Counted from the first letter of the stretch, positions 36,772-45,790 are shown. The stretch is DNA of 64,000 nt from Anaerolineales bacterium (GCA_021463845.1 JAJTXV010000001.1:728249-792248), one strand, 5' to 3'. Program-made: numbers and translations. Notes: a model not told the origin generated them from the sequence alone.

Positions 36772-37617
36772 CTAGTTTGCCCGCGCCAGGCGGCGCAGCA
36801 GTTTATCCGTCTTGGTTTGCACTTCTTTGTGGCGCTCGGCAAAACGCCAACGCAGCGCCTGGCCGAGTGCGTTCACCAGAGCAGCCATCACAAAGCTCAC
36901 CGCCTGGTCACTCCCCTCTGGGCGCGGCACCTCCAGCACCACGTCCGCCTTGCGGGCGGCGTCGTACGAGGCGCCGCCCACCACCACGGTGGTGTGCAGC
37001 CCGCTGGCCTTGGCCTGGGCCACGGCCAGCGGCAGCAGTGGTGTGCTGTTGTACGCATCCAGCGCCATCAGCAGGTCGCCTTCGCTGGCCAGCGCCAGGC
37101 CGGCCGCCAGCCCCTGCTCCTCGACCGGCAGGCTGTAGGCCAGCAGACCGATGGATTGCAGATGGCGCAGCAGATCGCTGGCCTGCGGGGCGGCGGCCGC
37201 ATCGCTCATCACGAAGACGCGCTTGGCCTTGCCCAGCGCGCTAAGCAAACTCTCCAGCGGCGCGGCATCCAGCAGGCGGCGGGCGCGCTCAATCGCGTCA
37301 GCCAGCTCTTTGTAGGCACGGTCGGTCAGGCCGCGCAAGCTATCCGCTTTGGGCTCAATGTTCTGACGCAGCAGCAGCTCTTGCAGCACACGCGCCTTGA
37401 TCTCGTCCTGCAAGGCCGGGAAGCCGGAGTAGTTCAGGGTCTGGGCGAAACGCACCACGGTGGCAGCATCCACATCCACCTCATGCGCAAGCTCAGAGGC
37501 GGTCAGCAAGGCGGCCTGCACGTATGAATCTAATATATAATCTGCGAGCCTTTGAAAGCTTTTCGAAAGGCGCGGCCGCGCTTCTCTTATGCGGTCAGCA
37601 TAGGTGCCTGGAGGCAT
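36772..37617 (-). CDS. RpiR/MurR-family transcriptional regulator
   Basis: 281 aa from the ATG at 37617 (the frame stays open to 37683, but that lies upstream of the -10 box). N-terminal helix-turn-helix (LSKSFQRLADYILDSYVQAALLTASELAHEVDVDAATVVRFAQTLNYSGF condensed into residues 15-65) with the RpiR signature ATVVRFAQTLNYSGFP, then a SIS sugar-phosphate-binding domain (about 100-240; RVFVMSDAAAA, DLLMALDAYNSTP). The usual SIS serine-rich loop is replaced by AAAAP, so ligand binding may be altered. A TATAGT -10 (37625-37630, minus) ends 7 bases before the ATG: another leaderless case. Confidence 0.85.
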   Translation of the reverse strand: MPPGTYADRIREARPRLSKSFQRLADYILDSYVQAALLTASELAHEVDVDAATVVRFAQTLNYSGFPALQDEIKARVLQELLLRQNIEPKADSLRGLTDRAYKELADAIERARRLLDAAPLESLLSALGKAKRVFVMSDAAAAPQASDLLRHLQSIGLLAYSLPVEEQGLAAGLALASEGDLLMALDAYNSTPLLPLAVAQAKASGLHTTVVVGGASYDAARKADVVLEVPRPEGSDQAVSFVMAALVNALGQALRWRFAERHKEVQTKTDKLLRRLARAN

Positions 37618-37700
37618 AAGGCAGACTATAGCACAAAGTTTTTTGCAGGTATAATCATTTTTGCAATTTGGATTGCAGCCCATGAAGGGGTTTTAAGCCT

Positions 37701-37774
37701 GGGCGAGTAGCTCAGTTGGTTAGAGCGCCTCCCTTACAAGGAGGATGTCGTAGGTTCGAGTCCTATCTCGCCCA
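37701..37774 (+). tRNA. tRNA-Val (anticodon UAC)
   Basis: Acceptor stem GGGCGAG/CTCGCCC, discriminator A, D arm GCTCAGTTGGTTAGAGC, anticodon arm CCTCC-CTTACAA-GGAGG (anticodon TAC), T arm GTAGG-TTCGAGT-CCTAT. CCA not encoded. TATAAT at 37650-37655 may be its -10. Confidence 0.97.
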
Positions 37775-37776
37775 CT

Positions 37777-37804
37777 AAAACAGCGCCTGCGGCGCTGTTT
37801 TGCT
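37777..37804 (+). terminator. Terminator of tRNA-Val
   Basis: Perfect 11-bp stem AAAACAGCGCC/GGCGCTGTTTT with a TGC loop. Confidence 0.88.
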
Positions 37805-37870
37805 TTCCGGGCCGGCGCCAGCCAGCCCGAAAGCAAGCCTCATTGTATAATCCCAGGCAAGCAGGGTCTT

Positions 37871-38083
37871 ATGGAGAAATGGGAGTATCTTGAGCTCAAG
37901 ATCACCCACGGCGCGGTTGAGCTGGTGGACGGCGAACTGCTGCCCCCTGCCGATCCGCACAGCCCGGACCCTTACGACTACGTCAAAAGCATGATCGCGG
38001 ATGGCTGGCAGCTGGTCACCCGCTCCGGCTCACTGAGCGGCGAATTCTCGGTAGTGCTCAAGCGCCCCCTCAACAGCGAATAG
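37871..38083 (+). CDS. Small DUF4177-like protein
   Basis: 70 aa: MEKWEYLELKI at the start, then MIADGWQLVTRSG and FSVVLKRP at the end, the W-E-Y ... G-W-(E/Q)-L-V ... L-K-R pattern of DUF4177-like small proteins. A TATAAT (37846-37851) precedes the ATG by about 19 bases. Function unknown. Confidence 0.6.
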   Translation: MEKWEYLELKITHGAVELVDGELLPPADPHSPDPYDYVKSMIADGWQLVTRSGSLSGEFSVVLKRPLNSE

Positions 38084-38404
38084 CCCCTCACGGGACATTT
38101 TGACCGCCAAATTGGGACAAACGACACCTGCCCCACCTGCCCGCCTGCCGTATTCTAGGGTCAAAGAAACGTCGGAGCAGGTTCCAGCAGATCGCCGACA
38201 CTAACGGTAATGGGACGGCCAGAAAACAAGGCCGCAGCCGTTTGACAGTGTGGCCGGTGCGGTCACCAGAACAGGCGAAGCTGGTAGGCAAGTCAAACGC
38301 TCGGCCAGAGGCGAACTGGTCAGGCAATGACTTAGCCCTGATTGCTCCGGCGTTTTCTTTTAATATCTAGCCACGAAGCGAAAGAGCGCTCTGGTTTTGT
38401 TTCG
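38084..38404. other. Intergenic stretch without recognised features
   Basis: 321 bp. I see no convincing ORF, RNA fold or member of the window's repeat families. Base composition is like the surrounding non-coding DNA. Confidence 0.6.
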
Positions 38405-38869
38405 TTACTTCTTGGCCCGCTCTGAAGACTTGCGAGCATCCACGTACATTTCGAGCAGCCGTTCCTTGGAATTCATCGCCACGGCTTCACCGATCAGCTC
38501 CAGCGGCAAGTCTTCCAGCTTCTTGAAACGCACGCAGGATTTGCCAATATCCATCCGTTTGCCAGTGGCTTTATAGCGGTCCATGAACCACTTGGTGGTG
38601 GCAGGTTCGCTGTAGATATTGTTCAGGTAAACCGCCATATAGTTCTTCTGTGACGCCAAGGCGGCGATGCCCAAGGGTTGGCCGTTGTAAGTCTCCGGGA
38701 AGTCCTTAAGCGGGATGTAGTAGGTGATCATTCCGAAGGTCATTCCCTCTTCAAAGCCTTTGGGCAGATTAGCCTTGATGACCTTGCGCACCGCGCTGAG
38801 AGCCTTGCGCCGCTCTTCAGGCAGCTCCTTTAGATACTCTGTGACAGTTTTTGCCTTGCTGCTGACCAT
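38405..38869 (-). CDS. DUF1801 family protein
   Basis: 154 aa. It begins TVTEYLKELPEERRKALSAVRKVIKANLPKGFEEGMTFGMITY (residues 8-50), the DUF1801 core of an iron-chaperone-like or frataxin-like alpha/beta fold, then AALASQKNYMAVYLNNIYS and SCVRFKKLEDLPLELI. Function is unsettled for the family. Convergent with nothing; divergent from the GlyA-GcvT fusion gene. Confidence 0.85.
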   Translation of the reverse strand: MVSSKAKTVTEYLKELPEERRKALSAVRKVIKANLPKGFEEGMTFGMITYYIPLKDFPETYNGQPLGIAALASQKNYMAVYLNNIYSEPATTKWFMDRYKATGKRMDIGKSCVRFKKLEDLPLELIGEAVAMNSKERLLEMYVDARKSSERAKK

Positions 38870-38905
38870 GAACCCTCCGCTCGATATCTACTCAGCCTAT
38901 CGCAC

Positions 38906-38936
38906 TTGGAAGCCCTTCGTCAAGCGCTGATACAAT
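38906..38936 (+). promoter_or_regulatory. Promoter of the GlyA-GcvT gene
   Basis: TTGGAA (38906-38911) and TACAAT (38931-38936), 19-bp spacer, about 31 bases before the ATG. Confidence 0.5.
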
Positions 38937-38967
38937 TCGTTTGCTAACCCCCACCAAGACAAAGAAT

Positions 38968-41900
38968 ATGCCGACCAAAAAGACAAAATCTGCCCCCAAA
39001 GACTTCTTGTTTCGCGGCAGCCTGGCCCAGCTGGATCCGGCCGTGCACGAGCTCAACCAGCTCGAGGCCGAGCGCCAGTACCGTAAGCTGATCCTGATCG
39101 CCAGCGAGAGCACCGCCCCGCTGGCGGTGCGCGAGGCGCTGTCTTCCGCCTTTGGCAACCTGTACGCTGAGGGCTACCCTGACGAAGCCAGCCGCTGGAT
39201 GAGCGAGGATGAGATCCTCGACCACGAGGCACGCCTGGCGCACTATCGCCGCAACTCCGACCCGCGTTATTACAAAGGCGTGGAGTACGCCGACGCCATC
39301 GAGGCGCTGGCCCGTCGCCGCTGCGCCGAGGCCTTCGCCGCCAACGGCGTCACGGCGGACCAGATCTACGTCAACATCCAGGCTCTCTCCGGCGGCCCGG
39401 CCAACAACGCCGTGTATCACGCCCTGGTCAAACCGGGTGACACCGTGATGGGCATGAACCTGCTGCACGGCGGCCACCTTTCGCACGGCGCGCCGGTCAA
39501 CCGCTCGGGTAAGTACTACAACATCGTCCATTATTCGGTAGATCCAGTGACCGAGCGCATCGACTATGACCAGGTGGAAGCGCTAGCCAAAGAGCACAAG
39601 CCCAAGATGATCATCGGCGGCTTCTCGTCCTACCCTTGGCCGGCCGATTGGGCGCGCCTGCGCCAGATCGCCGACGCGGTAGACGCGTACCTGCTGACCG
39701 ATATTGCCCATGTGGCCGGTCTGGTGGCCGCCGGCGCCTACCCCTCCCCCATGGGCCATGCGCACGTCATCACCTCCACCACCCATAAGACGCTGAATGG
39801 CCCGCGCGGCGCCATCATCATGACCACCGATAAGAAGCTGGCGGAGCTGATCGACCGGGCTGTGTTCCCCGGCGAGCAAGGCGGCCCACATGTGAACGTG
39901 TTTGGCGGGCTGGCGCTCACTTTCAAGATCGCCCAGAGCAAGGAATTCAAGCAGCTGCAGGCCCAGGTGGTCAAGAACGCCGTGGCGCTGACCGAGCAGT
40001 TGCAGAAGCGCGGCTTCCGCATCCCCTTCGGCGGCACGCAAAGCCATCTCACCAATGTGGACTGCAAAGTCGTGGTGGGGCCAGACGGCACCACCCTCTC
40101 CGGCGATATGGCCGCCCGTATTCTGGATATGGCCGGCATTGTGGTCAATCGCAATACCATCCCCGGTGACCGCGGCGCCATGAACCCGTCTGGCCTGCGC
40201 CTGGGCACGCCATGGATCACGCAGCGCGGCTTCAAGGAGAAGGAGAGCCGCCAGCTGGCCGACATCATCGCCGATGTGCTGCTGACCTGTGTGCCCTACC
40301 GTGACCGCAGCGAGACCAGCCTGAGCCAGCGCGCCAAGGTGGACTTTGCCGTGCTGGAGGATGCCAAGCTTCGCACCCGTGCCCTGGCCGAGAAGGCCGG
40401 CATAGATTTCAAGCCCACCGTGAGTGGCTATCCGCACTTCTACTATATAGTTGACAAGCCCAAGGCCAAAGGCGCCTGGGTAGGGATCGAAGTGCACGGC
40501 GAGCAGGCCACTGCCCTGCTGAACATAGCCATCGCCAGCGACATTGAGACGCTTGGCAAGGCTTCCAGCTTCATCATGCACACGCCCAAGGGCGACGTGC
40601 ACGGCAGCCTCAAAGCCCTGCCCAAGGGCGGCTACCTGCTGGGCGTGAAGCGCGCCCAGTTCGGGCTGGCGGCCACCTGGCTGCGCGCCCTCTCGGATGG
40701 CTATGTGAGCATCGACGCTACGGACCCGCAGCGCAAGGCGCCGGGACCGGTGGCCGTACGCGAATCCAAACTCAAAGTGACTGCGCCGTCAGGCAAGGCC
40801 GCCGCAGCCGAGAAGCCGTTCTACTACGGCATCGGCAGCTCCAAAGCCAAGGCGCTGCCCAAGTTCGATTGGCATGAACCCAGCGAGGCAGCCATCAAGC
40901 GCACCGCGCTCTACGATACGCATGTGGCCCTGGGCGCCAAGATGGTGCCGTTTGCCGGCTGGGATATGCCGCTGCGCTACAGCTCCGTGCGCGAGGAGCA
41001 CGCCGCCGTGCGCACGGCCGCGGGCCTGTTCGATGTCACTCACATGGGCGTGTACGATGTGAGCGGGCCGCAGGCGGCCAGCTTCCTCGACTCGGTGTGC
41101 GGCAACGACATCACCAGCTTGCCGGTGGGCATGTCCATCTACACTCACTTCATGGATGCTGACGCCAATGTGCTCGACGACCTGATCGTGTACCGCATGG
41201 CTGAGCAGCACTACCTGGTGGTGGTCAACGCCGCCAATGATGACAAGAACTGGGCCTGGCTCACTGCCGTGCAGGCCGGCGCGGTGCTGGTGGACCCGCA
41301 GCAGCCCGGTGCGCTGGCCTTCGGCCGCGGCGCAAGGCTGCGCAACCTGCGCGCCGCCAGCAGCGGCAGGCAGCAGCGCGTAGACATTGCGCTGCAAGGC
41401 CCCAAGTCTCGCAAAGTTTTGCTGGCGCTGGGCGCTAGCGAAGCTGACAAGCGCACCATCCGCAAGCTCAAGCGCTTTGGCGTAGCCAAGATGAAGCTGG
41501 GCGGCTTTGACCTGATCCTTTCGCGTACGGGGTACACCGGCGAGCCGGTGTCGTTCGAGCTGTTCGTGCACCCTGACCAGGCCGTGGCGCTGTGGAACGT
41601 ACTGCTGGCTGCCGGAGCCAAGCATGGCCTCAAGCCGTGCGGGCTGGCAGCGCGTGACTCGCTGCGCATCGAAGCCGGCCTGCCGCTGTACGGTCATGAG
41701 CTGGCTGGGCCGCTCAACCTGGGCATCGGCCACTCCGGCTTCCGCGCCTTCGTCAAGACGTCCAAGCCGTGGTTCATAGGGCGCAGCGCCTTCCTGGCCC
41801 AGGAGGAGGAGCGCAAGCGCGAAGTAGTGCGCTTCCGCCTGCCGCAGGGCGTGCGCATCGCCCACCAGGGCGACCCGGTGACCGATGCCGACGGCAAGCG

Positions 41901-42084
41901 CATCGGCGAAGTGACCAGCTGCTCGCTGGACAGCGAAGGCACGCTGACCGGCCAGGCGTTGGTCAACAAGAAATTCACCAAAGAGGGCAGCAAGATCATG
42001 GTCTACCAGGGCATGGCCGGCAAGGACATCGCCGGCGCCACCCCCACCGAGGCCACGGTAGTGAGCCGCATGCTGGTGCGGTAG
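38968..42084 (+). CDS. GlyA-GcvT fusion (serine hydroxymethyltransferase plus aminomethyltransferase)
   Basis: 1038 aa from the ATG at 38968; a TTG at 38941 is possible. Residues about 15-440 are serine hydroxymethyltransferase: LILIASESTAPLAVREAL, GYPDEASRW, SGGPANNAVYHAL, and the PLP lysine in STTHKTLNGPRG (about 274). Residues about 635-1030 are aminomethyltransferase: GAKMVPFAGWDMPLRYSSV, LFDVTHMGVYDVSGPQA, SRTGYTGEPVSFELF, GLAARDSLRIEAGLPLYGHEL. The middle (about 440-630) resembles a degenerate GcvT-like beta region (GIEVHGEQATALLNIAIASD). Both enzymes use tetrahydrofolate and glycine, so fusion could channel 5,10-methylene-THF. gcvH and gcvP are not in the window. Confidence 0.92.
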   Translation: MPTKKTKSAPKDFLFRGSLAQLDPAVHELNQLEAERQYRKLILIASESTAPLAVREALSSAFGNLYAEGYPDEASRWMSEDEILDHEARLAHYRRNSDPRYYKGVEYADAIEALARRRCAEAFAANGVTADQIYVNIQALSGGPANNAVYHALVKPGDTVMGMNLLHGGHLSHGAPVNRSGKYYNIVHYSVDPVTERIDYDQVEALAKEHKPKMIIGGFSSYPWPADWARLRQIADAVDAYLLTDIAHVAGLVAAGAYPSPMGHAHVITSTTHKTLNGPRGAIIMTTDKKLAELIDRAVFPGEQGGPHVNVFGGLALTFKIAQSKEFKQLQAQVVKNAVALTEQLQKRGFRIPFGGTQSHLTNVDCKVVVGPDGTTLSGDMAARILDMAGIVVNRNTIPGDRGAMNPSGLRLGTPWITQRGFKEKESRQLADIIADVLLTCVPYRDRSETSLSQRAKVDFAVLEDAKLRTRALAEKAGIDFKPTVSGYPHFYYIVDKPKAKGAWVGIEVHGEQATALLNIAIASDIETLGKASSFIMHTPKGDVHGSLKALPKGGYLLGVKRAQFGLAATWLRALSDGYVSIDATDPQRKAPGPVAVRESKLKVTAPSGKAAAAEKPFYYGIGSSKAKALPKFDWHEPSEAAIKRTALYDTHVALGAKMVPFAGWDMPLRYSSVREEHAAVRTAAGLFDVTHMGVYDVSGPQAASFLDSVCGNDITSLPVGMSIYTHFMDADANVLDDLIVYRMAEQHYLVVVNAANDDKNWAWLTAVQAGAVLVDPQQPGALAFGRGARLRNLRAASSGRQQRVDIALQGPKSRKVLLALGASEADKRTIRKLKRFGVAKMKLGGFDLILSRTGYTGEPVSFELFVHPDQAVALWNVLLAAGAKHGLKPCGLAARDSLRIEAGLPLYGHELAGPLNLGIGHSGFRAFVKTSKPWFIGRSAFLAQEEERKREVVRFRLPQGVRIAHQGDPVTDADGKRIGEVTSCSLDSEGTLTGQALVNKKFTKEGSKIMVYQGMAGKDIAGATPTEATVVSRMLVR

Positions 42085-42098
42085 CGCACCAGCATGCG
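42067..42098 (+). terminator. Perfect hairpin enclosing the GlyA-GcvT stop codon
   Basis: 14-bp perfect stem (42067-42080 with 42085-42098); the loop GTAG contains the TAG stop. No T tract follows, so mRNA 3'-end stabilisation is as likely as termination. Confidence 0.6.
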
Positions 42099-42144
42099 CT
42101 AGTGCTCAGGTACGGTTAAGCTGAGCACAGTAATCTTGGAGTAA

Positions 42145-42188
42145 CACCCGGACGAGACGCGCCGTACCCGGTCACGACAAGACGACGC
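42145..42188 (+). promoter_or_regulatory. Guanidine-III (ykkC-III) riboswitch
   Basis: The conserved blocks CCCGGACGAG, GCGCCGTACCCGGTCA and GACAAGACG-CGC appear in order, as in class III guanidine riboswitches, about 33 bases before the GTG of a Gdx/SugE exporter. A small ACAAAA/TTTTGT hairpin (42191-42207) and the GGAGG site lie between. The long stem GTGCTCA/TGAGCAC at 42102-42128 precedes it. Guanidine binding is expected to raise expression. Confidence 0.9.
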
Positions 42189-42220
42189 AAACAAAATTCT
42201 GTTTTGTTTGGAGGTGTCTT

Positions 42221-42541
42221 GTGTCTGGAACCTGGATTGTTTTATTGTTGGCCGGCTTGTTTGAGGTGTGCTGGGCGGTAGCGCTGAAGTACACCCAGGG
42301 CTTTACCAAGCTATGGCCTAGCCTGTTCGCCGCCATCACCCTGGGGTTGAGCGTATACCTGCTCTCGGTAGCCACCCGGAGGCTTGAGCTCAGCGTAGCC
42401 TATGCGGTGTGGGTCGGTATCGGCACGGTAGGCGCCAGCCTGCTGGGCATCATCCTCTTCAAAGAAGCCATTAACCCGTCCAAGCTGCTGTTCCTGGGGC
42501 TGCTGATCGCCAGTATCATCGGGCTCAAATACTCCGTGTAA
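42221..42541 (+). CDS. gdx: Guanidinium exporter of the SMR family
   Basis: 106 aa, four membrane helices. The essential Glu lies in AGLFEVCWAVALKYTQGFTKLWPS (about residue 15), and the middle has VAYAVWVGIGTVGASLLGIILFKE, both typical of the Gdx/SugE branch (GxFEVxWA, W(A)VW-x-G-I-G). Start is GTG after GGAGG. With a guanidine-III riboswitch upstream, the function as proton-coupled guanidinium exporter is well supported. Confidence 0.95.
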   Translation: MSGTWIVLLLAGLFEVCWAVALKYTQGFTKLWPSLFAAITLGLSVYLLSVATRRLELSVAYAVWVGIGTVGASLLGIILFKEAINPSKLLFLGLLIASIIGLKYSV

Positions 42542-42554
42542 TTGTCTTGACACA

Positions 42555-42587
42555 AGCCGCCACGCCAAAACAGCGTGGCGGCTTTTT
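42555..42587 (+). terminator. Terminator of gdx
   Basis: AGCCGCCACGC/GCGTGGCGGCT stem (42555-42565 with 42573-42583) followed by TTTTT. Confidence 0.9.
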
Positions 42588-42604
42588 CGTTTTATACTGC
42601 GATG

Positions 42605-44212
42605 ATGGCCACTCTAAGACGCCTGCCATGGTATGCGATCGCCACCACGCTGCTGCTGGCGGCCTGCCTGTACTACGGCTGGGCCTTCCTGCAGCGCACA
42701 AGCATTGATGTCGATGGCGAGGTGATGCACGCCCTGTTCGACGATGCAATGATCTCGATGCAGTTCGCCAAGAACTTTGCCCGCGGCGAGGGCCTGGTGT
42801 GGAATGCAGGCGGCGCCCGTGTGGAAGGGTTCAGCAACCCGCTGTGGGTGCTGATCATGAGCGTCGTGCACCTGTTCCCGCTCAAGCTCACTGAAACCAG
42901 TTTCTACGTCAAGCTGATCAGCTTGGCCTGCCTGTTCACCAACCTGTTCATGGTCAAGGGTCTGGCAGAGCACTTCTCAAAGAATCGCCTGGTGCCGCTG
43001 GCCGCCATCTTCCTGACCGGCTTTTACTATTCGCTCAATACTTGGAGCCTGCAAGGCATGGAAGTCGGCCTGCAGGCGCTGCTACTCAGCGCGGCGTTGC
43101 TGCTGGGGCTGCGCGCCCTGCAGCAAAACCGCTTCCAGCCCTGGATGTACGTGCTGTTCAGCCTGCTGATCCTGCTGCGCATGGATTCGGCCGCCCCCAC
43201 ACTGGCAGCGACCATGGCCTTTGCCTGGATCGATCCGAACCATCGCCGCAAGCATCTATTGTGGGGCGCGGCGGCCATCTTCGGCACGCTGCTGGCGTTG
43301 ACCGCCTGGCGCTATGCCTATTACGGTGAGCTGCTGCCGAACACGTACTACCTCAAGCTTGGCTCAGGTTCCACTGTGCTGCGCATCAGCATTGGCCTGC
43401 GCCGCCTTTGGGACTTCGTATGGCTGGGCAATTGGACCTTGTTCGCCTTGGTGCTGCTGCTCCCGATCCTTGACCGCTCGAAAGCTTTGCTGCCGCTATA
43501 TGCGGCCATCCTGGCCCAGGTGGCTTACAGTGTCTATGTCGGCGGCGATGCCTGGGAGCATGTGGGCGGAGCCAACCGCTTCATTGCGGCGGTGATGCCG
43601 CTGTTCTTCGTGCTGTATGCGCATACGCTGGCCTTGCTGGCGGGGCTAGTGCTTTCACGCTTCACGCGCCGGCCAGCCTGGGCCGCGCCGCTCGCAAATC
43701 TCGTAGTGGCCCTATGGGTCGCGGTCAGCCTGTTCAACTTCAACGACTCTGTGCCCGAAAACGGCCTGGCCCGCTGGACCCTGGTGGCCAACCCCATCTT
43801 CACTGAAAGCTCAGAGCGCTACGCCCGGATGGGGATCCTGCTCGGCCAGATCACGGAACCCGAGGCCGTCATCGCCGTTGTCACCGCAGGCAACCTACCC
43901 TACTTCTCCGAGCGCACCAGCGTTGACCTGCTGGGCAAGAATGACCCGGTCATCGCCCATTTGCCGGCGCGTATCAATTCCAGCCTGTTCCACCCTGCCG
44001 ATTTCCGCCCGGGGCATAATAAGTGGGACTATGCCTATTCGATAGGCCAGCTCCAGCCGGATGTCGTAGCCCAGATCTGGGAAGATACAGAAGAGGAAGC
44101 CGCGCCCTATCTGGTCAATTACGAGAAATACATCATCGATGGGATCCCTTACTACTTCCGTGAAGACTCGCCGTATGTGCGCTGGGAGCTTCTGCCTGCG
44201 GATGGAAAGTAA
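42605..44212 (+). CDS. GT-C-like polytopic glycosyltransferase
   Basis: 535 aa; two ATGs (42602, 42605) are possible. A TATACT (42593-42598) ends 6 bases before the second ATG and no ribosome site is present, so it may be leaderless. Around ten membrane segments in the first ~400 residues. Near the N-terminus DDAMISMQFAKNFARGEGLVWN and ARVEGFSNPLW match the DDA-x(n)-R/Q-F/Y-A-x-N ... E-G-(F/Y)-(T/S)-(N/S)-P-L-W signature of GT-C enzymes that use polyprenyl-linked sugars. The last ~100 residues are outside the membrane. It forms a likely operon with the M1 peptidase 7 bases downstream. Confidence 0.8.
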   Translation: MATLRRLPWYAIATTLLLAACLYYGWAFLQRTSIDVDGEVMHALFDDAMISMQFAKNFARGEGLVWNAGGARVEGFSNPLWVLIMSVVHLFPLKLTETSFYVKLISLACLFTNLFMVKGLAEHFSKNRLVPLAAIFLTGFYYSLNTWSLQGMEVGLQALLLSAALLLGLRALQQNRFQPWMYVLFSLLILLRMDSAAPTLAATMAFAWIDPNHRRKHLLWGAAAIFGTLLALTAWRYAYYGELLPNTYYLKLGSGSTVLRISIGLRRLWDFVWLGNWTLFALVLLLPILDRSKALLPLYAAILAQVAYSVYVGGDAWEHVGGANRFIAAVMPLFFVLYAHTLALLAGLVLSRFTRRPAWAAPLANLVVALWVAVSLFNFNDSVPENGLARWTLVANPIFTESSERYARMGILLGQITEPEAVIAVVTAGNLPYFSERTSVDLLGKNDPVIAHLPARINSSLFHPADFRPGHNKWDYAYSIGQLQPDVVAQIWEDTEEEAAPYLVNYEKYIIDGIPYYFREDSPYVRWELLPADGK

Positions 44213-44219
44213 TAGCAGA

Positions 44220-45779
44220 ATGAAAAAGCCGAAACTTGCACTTTTGCTGCTACCGATCCTGCTGATAACACTGGCCTGCCGCTTCGGTGCGCCGCCGCCC
44301 AGCACTCCCACGGCTGAAGCCCAGCGCACACCAAGTGGCGGCAGCAGCAACTTTGGCGGCACGCAACCGGCGCCCCCATTCCAAGCCTGCCCCGTGCAGC
44401 TACCCAGTGTTGGCGCAGGCAGCAACCCGCAGCTCGGTGCCGAAGGCCTGGGCGACCCGTATTATCCGCACCTGGGCAACGGCGGCTACGATGTGCAGCA
44501 CTACCACATCGAACTCAATGTCGACCTGGCCAGCCAGCACCTGGACGGAGCGGTGCGTATTGACGCCATCGCCACCCAGACCCTCAGCAGCTTCAATCTG
44601 GAGTTGGCTGGCATGCAGATCCACTCAGTAAGTGTGCAAAACAGCCCGGCTGAACACTCACGCATGGGCAATGAGCTCACCATTGAGCTGGCCCAGTTCA
44701 TCCAGGCCGGCCAACCATTCGAAGTAGCGATCGAATACAGCGGCAGCCCCGGCGAGGGCATCGATTTCAGCGGGATGGAAGAGTTCGAGGTGGGCTGGGG
44801 CTGGTACCCGGATGGCGATGGCGCCTATGTGGCCGCCGAGCCAAGCGGCAACTCTACCTGGATGCCGGTGAACGAGCACCCCTCGGATAAGGCCACATAC
44901 AGCTACGCCATCACCGTGGCGGAGCCGTACGTGGCGGCCGCCAACGGCGTGCTGCAAGACACGATCAGCCTTGGCGATGGCACACGCACCTTCATATGGA
45001 ACTCGGCCTACCCGATGGCCAGTTACCTGGCCACGGTGGGCATCGGCGAGTTCGATATCGAGACCAGCATTGGGCCGAACGGGCTGCCGATCCGCGATTA
45101 CTTCGAACGCGACATTCCGCAGGATGTGCGCGCTGACTTTGCCCGCACGGACGAAATGCTGGAGCTGTTCAACGAGCTAGTCGGCCCGTACCCGTTCGAG
45201 GTGACGGGCGTGATCGTGCATGATATTGACTTCGGGTTTGCGCTGGAAACGCAGACGATGAGCGTCTTCGGCTCCGGCTTCACCGACGAATACGTGGTGG
45301 CGCACGAGCTGGCGCACCAGTGGTTCGGCAACAGCGTCGGCCTCACCTGCTGGCAGGACCTGTGGCTGAACGAAGGCTTCGCCACCTACTTGAGCGTACT
45401 ATGGAACGAGCACGCCTACGGCGAAGATGCCCTGATAGATGAGATGGAGTGGTACTACTGGCAGGTGGCGCAGAGCGGGCCGTTCGCCTCGCCGCCCGGC
45501 AACCCAGGGCCGGATGACCTGTTCAACTTTGGCGTGTACTACCGCGGGGCGCTGACCCTGCATGCACTGCGCGAGAGGGTCGGCGATGAGGTCTTCTTCG
45601 GCATCTTGCAGCGCTACTACGCCGACTTCCGTGACAGCAACGCCACCACGGCGGATTTTGTAGCCATCGCCGAGCAGGTCAGCGGTCAAAGCTTGCAGGA
45701 GTTCTTTGACGCCTGGTTGTATGCGGCGGACGTGCCCGATATCCCCGAGATGGGCTTGTATCTCTCAGATTATCAGTAG
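44220..45779 (+). CDS. Lipoprotein M1-family zinc aminopeptidase
   Basis: 519 aa. Signal peptide with lipobox (LLITLAC), then a short Ser/Thr/Pro linker. M1 core: YHIELNVDLASQHLDGAV (N-terminal beta domain), VVAHELAHQWFGN with the HExxH zinc site (about residues 361-365) and the third ligand Glu in WLNEGFATYL 18 residues later. The usual GAMEN-like motif is degenerate (ETQTMSVFG at about 343), so exopeptidase specificity may differ. Anchored to the outer face of the membrane. Follows the GT-C gene closely. Confidence 0.9.
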   Translation: MKKPKLALLLLPILLITLACRFGAPPPSTPTAEAQRTPSGGSSNFGGTQPAPPFQACPVQLPSVGAGSNPQLGAEGLGDPYYPHLGNGGYDVQHYHIELNVDLASQHLDGAVRIDAIATQTLSSFNLELAGMQIHSVSVQNSPAEHSRMGNELTIELAQFIQAGQPFEVAIEYSGSPGEGIDFSGMEEFEVGWGWYPDGDGAYVAAEPSGNSTWMPVNEHPSDKATYSYAITVAEPYVAAANGVLQDTISLGDGTRTFIWNSAYPMASYLATVGIGEFDIETSIGPNGLPIRDYFERDIPQDVRADFARTDEMLELFNELVGPYPFEVTGVIVHDIDFGFALETQTMSVFGSGFTDEYVVAHELAHQWFGNSVGLTCWQDLWLNEGFATYLSVLWNEHAYGEDALIDEMEWYYWQVAQSGPFASPPGNPGPDDLFNFGVYYRGALTLHALRERVGDEVFFGILQRYYADFRDSNATTADFVAIAEQVSGQSLQEFFDAWLYAADVPDIPEMGLYLSDYQ

Positions 45780-45790
45780 TGATTTTATGT

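Noticed and set aside
38084..38404. Possible transposase remnant or RNA gene
   Set aside because: No conserved motif, terminal repeat or stable fold was found on either strand.
42547..42598. TTGACA at 42547 as -35 of the GT-C gene
   Set aside because: It is about 40 bp from the TATACT box and lies before the gdx terminator stem, so the spacing is impossible.
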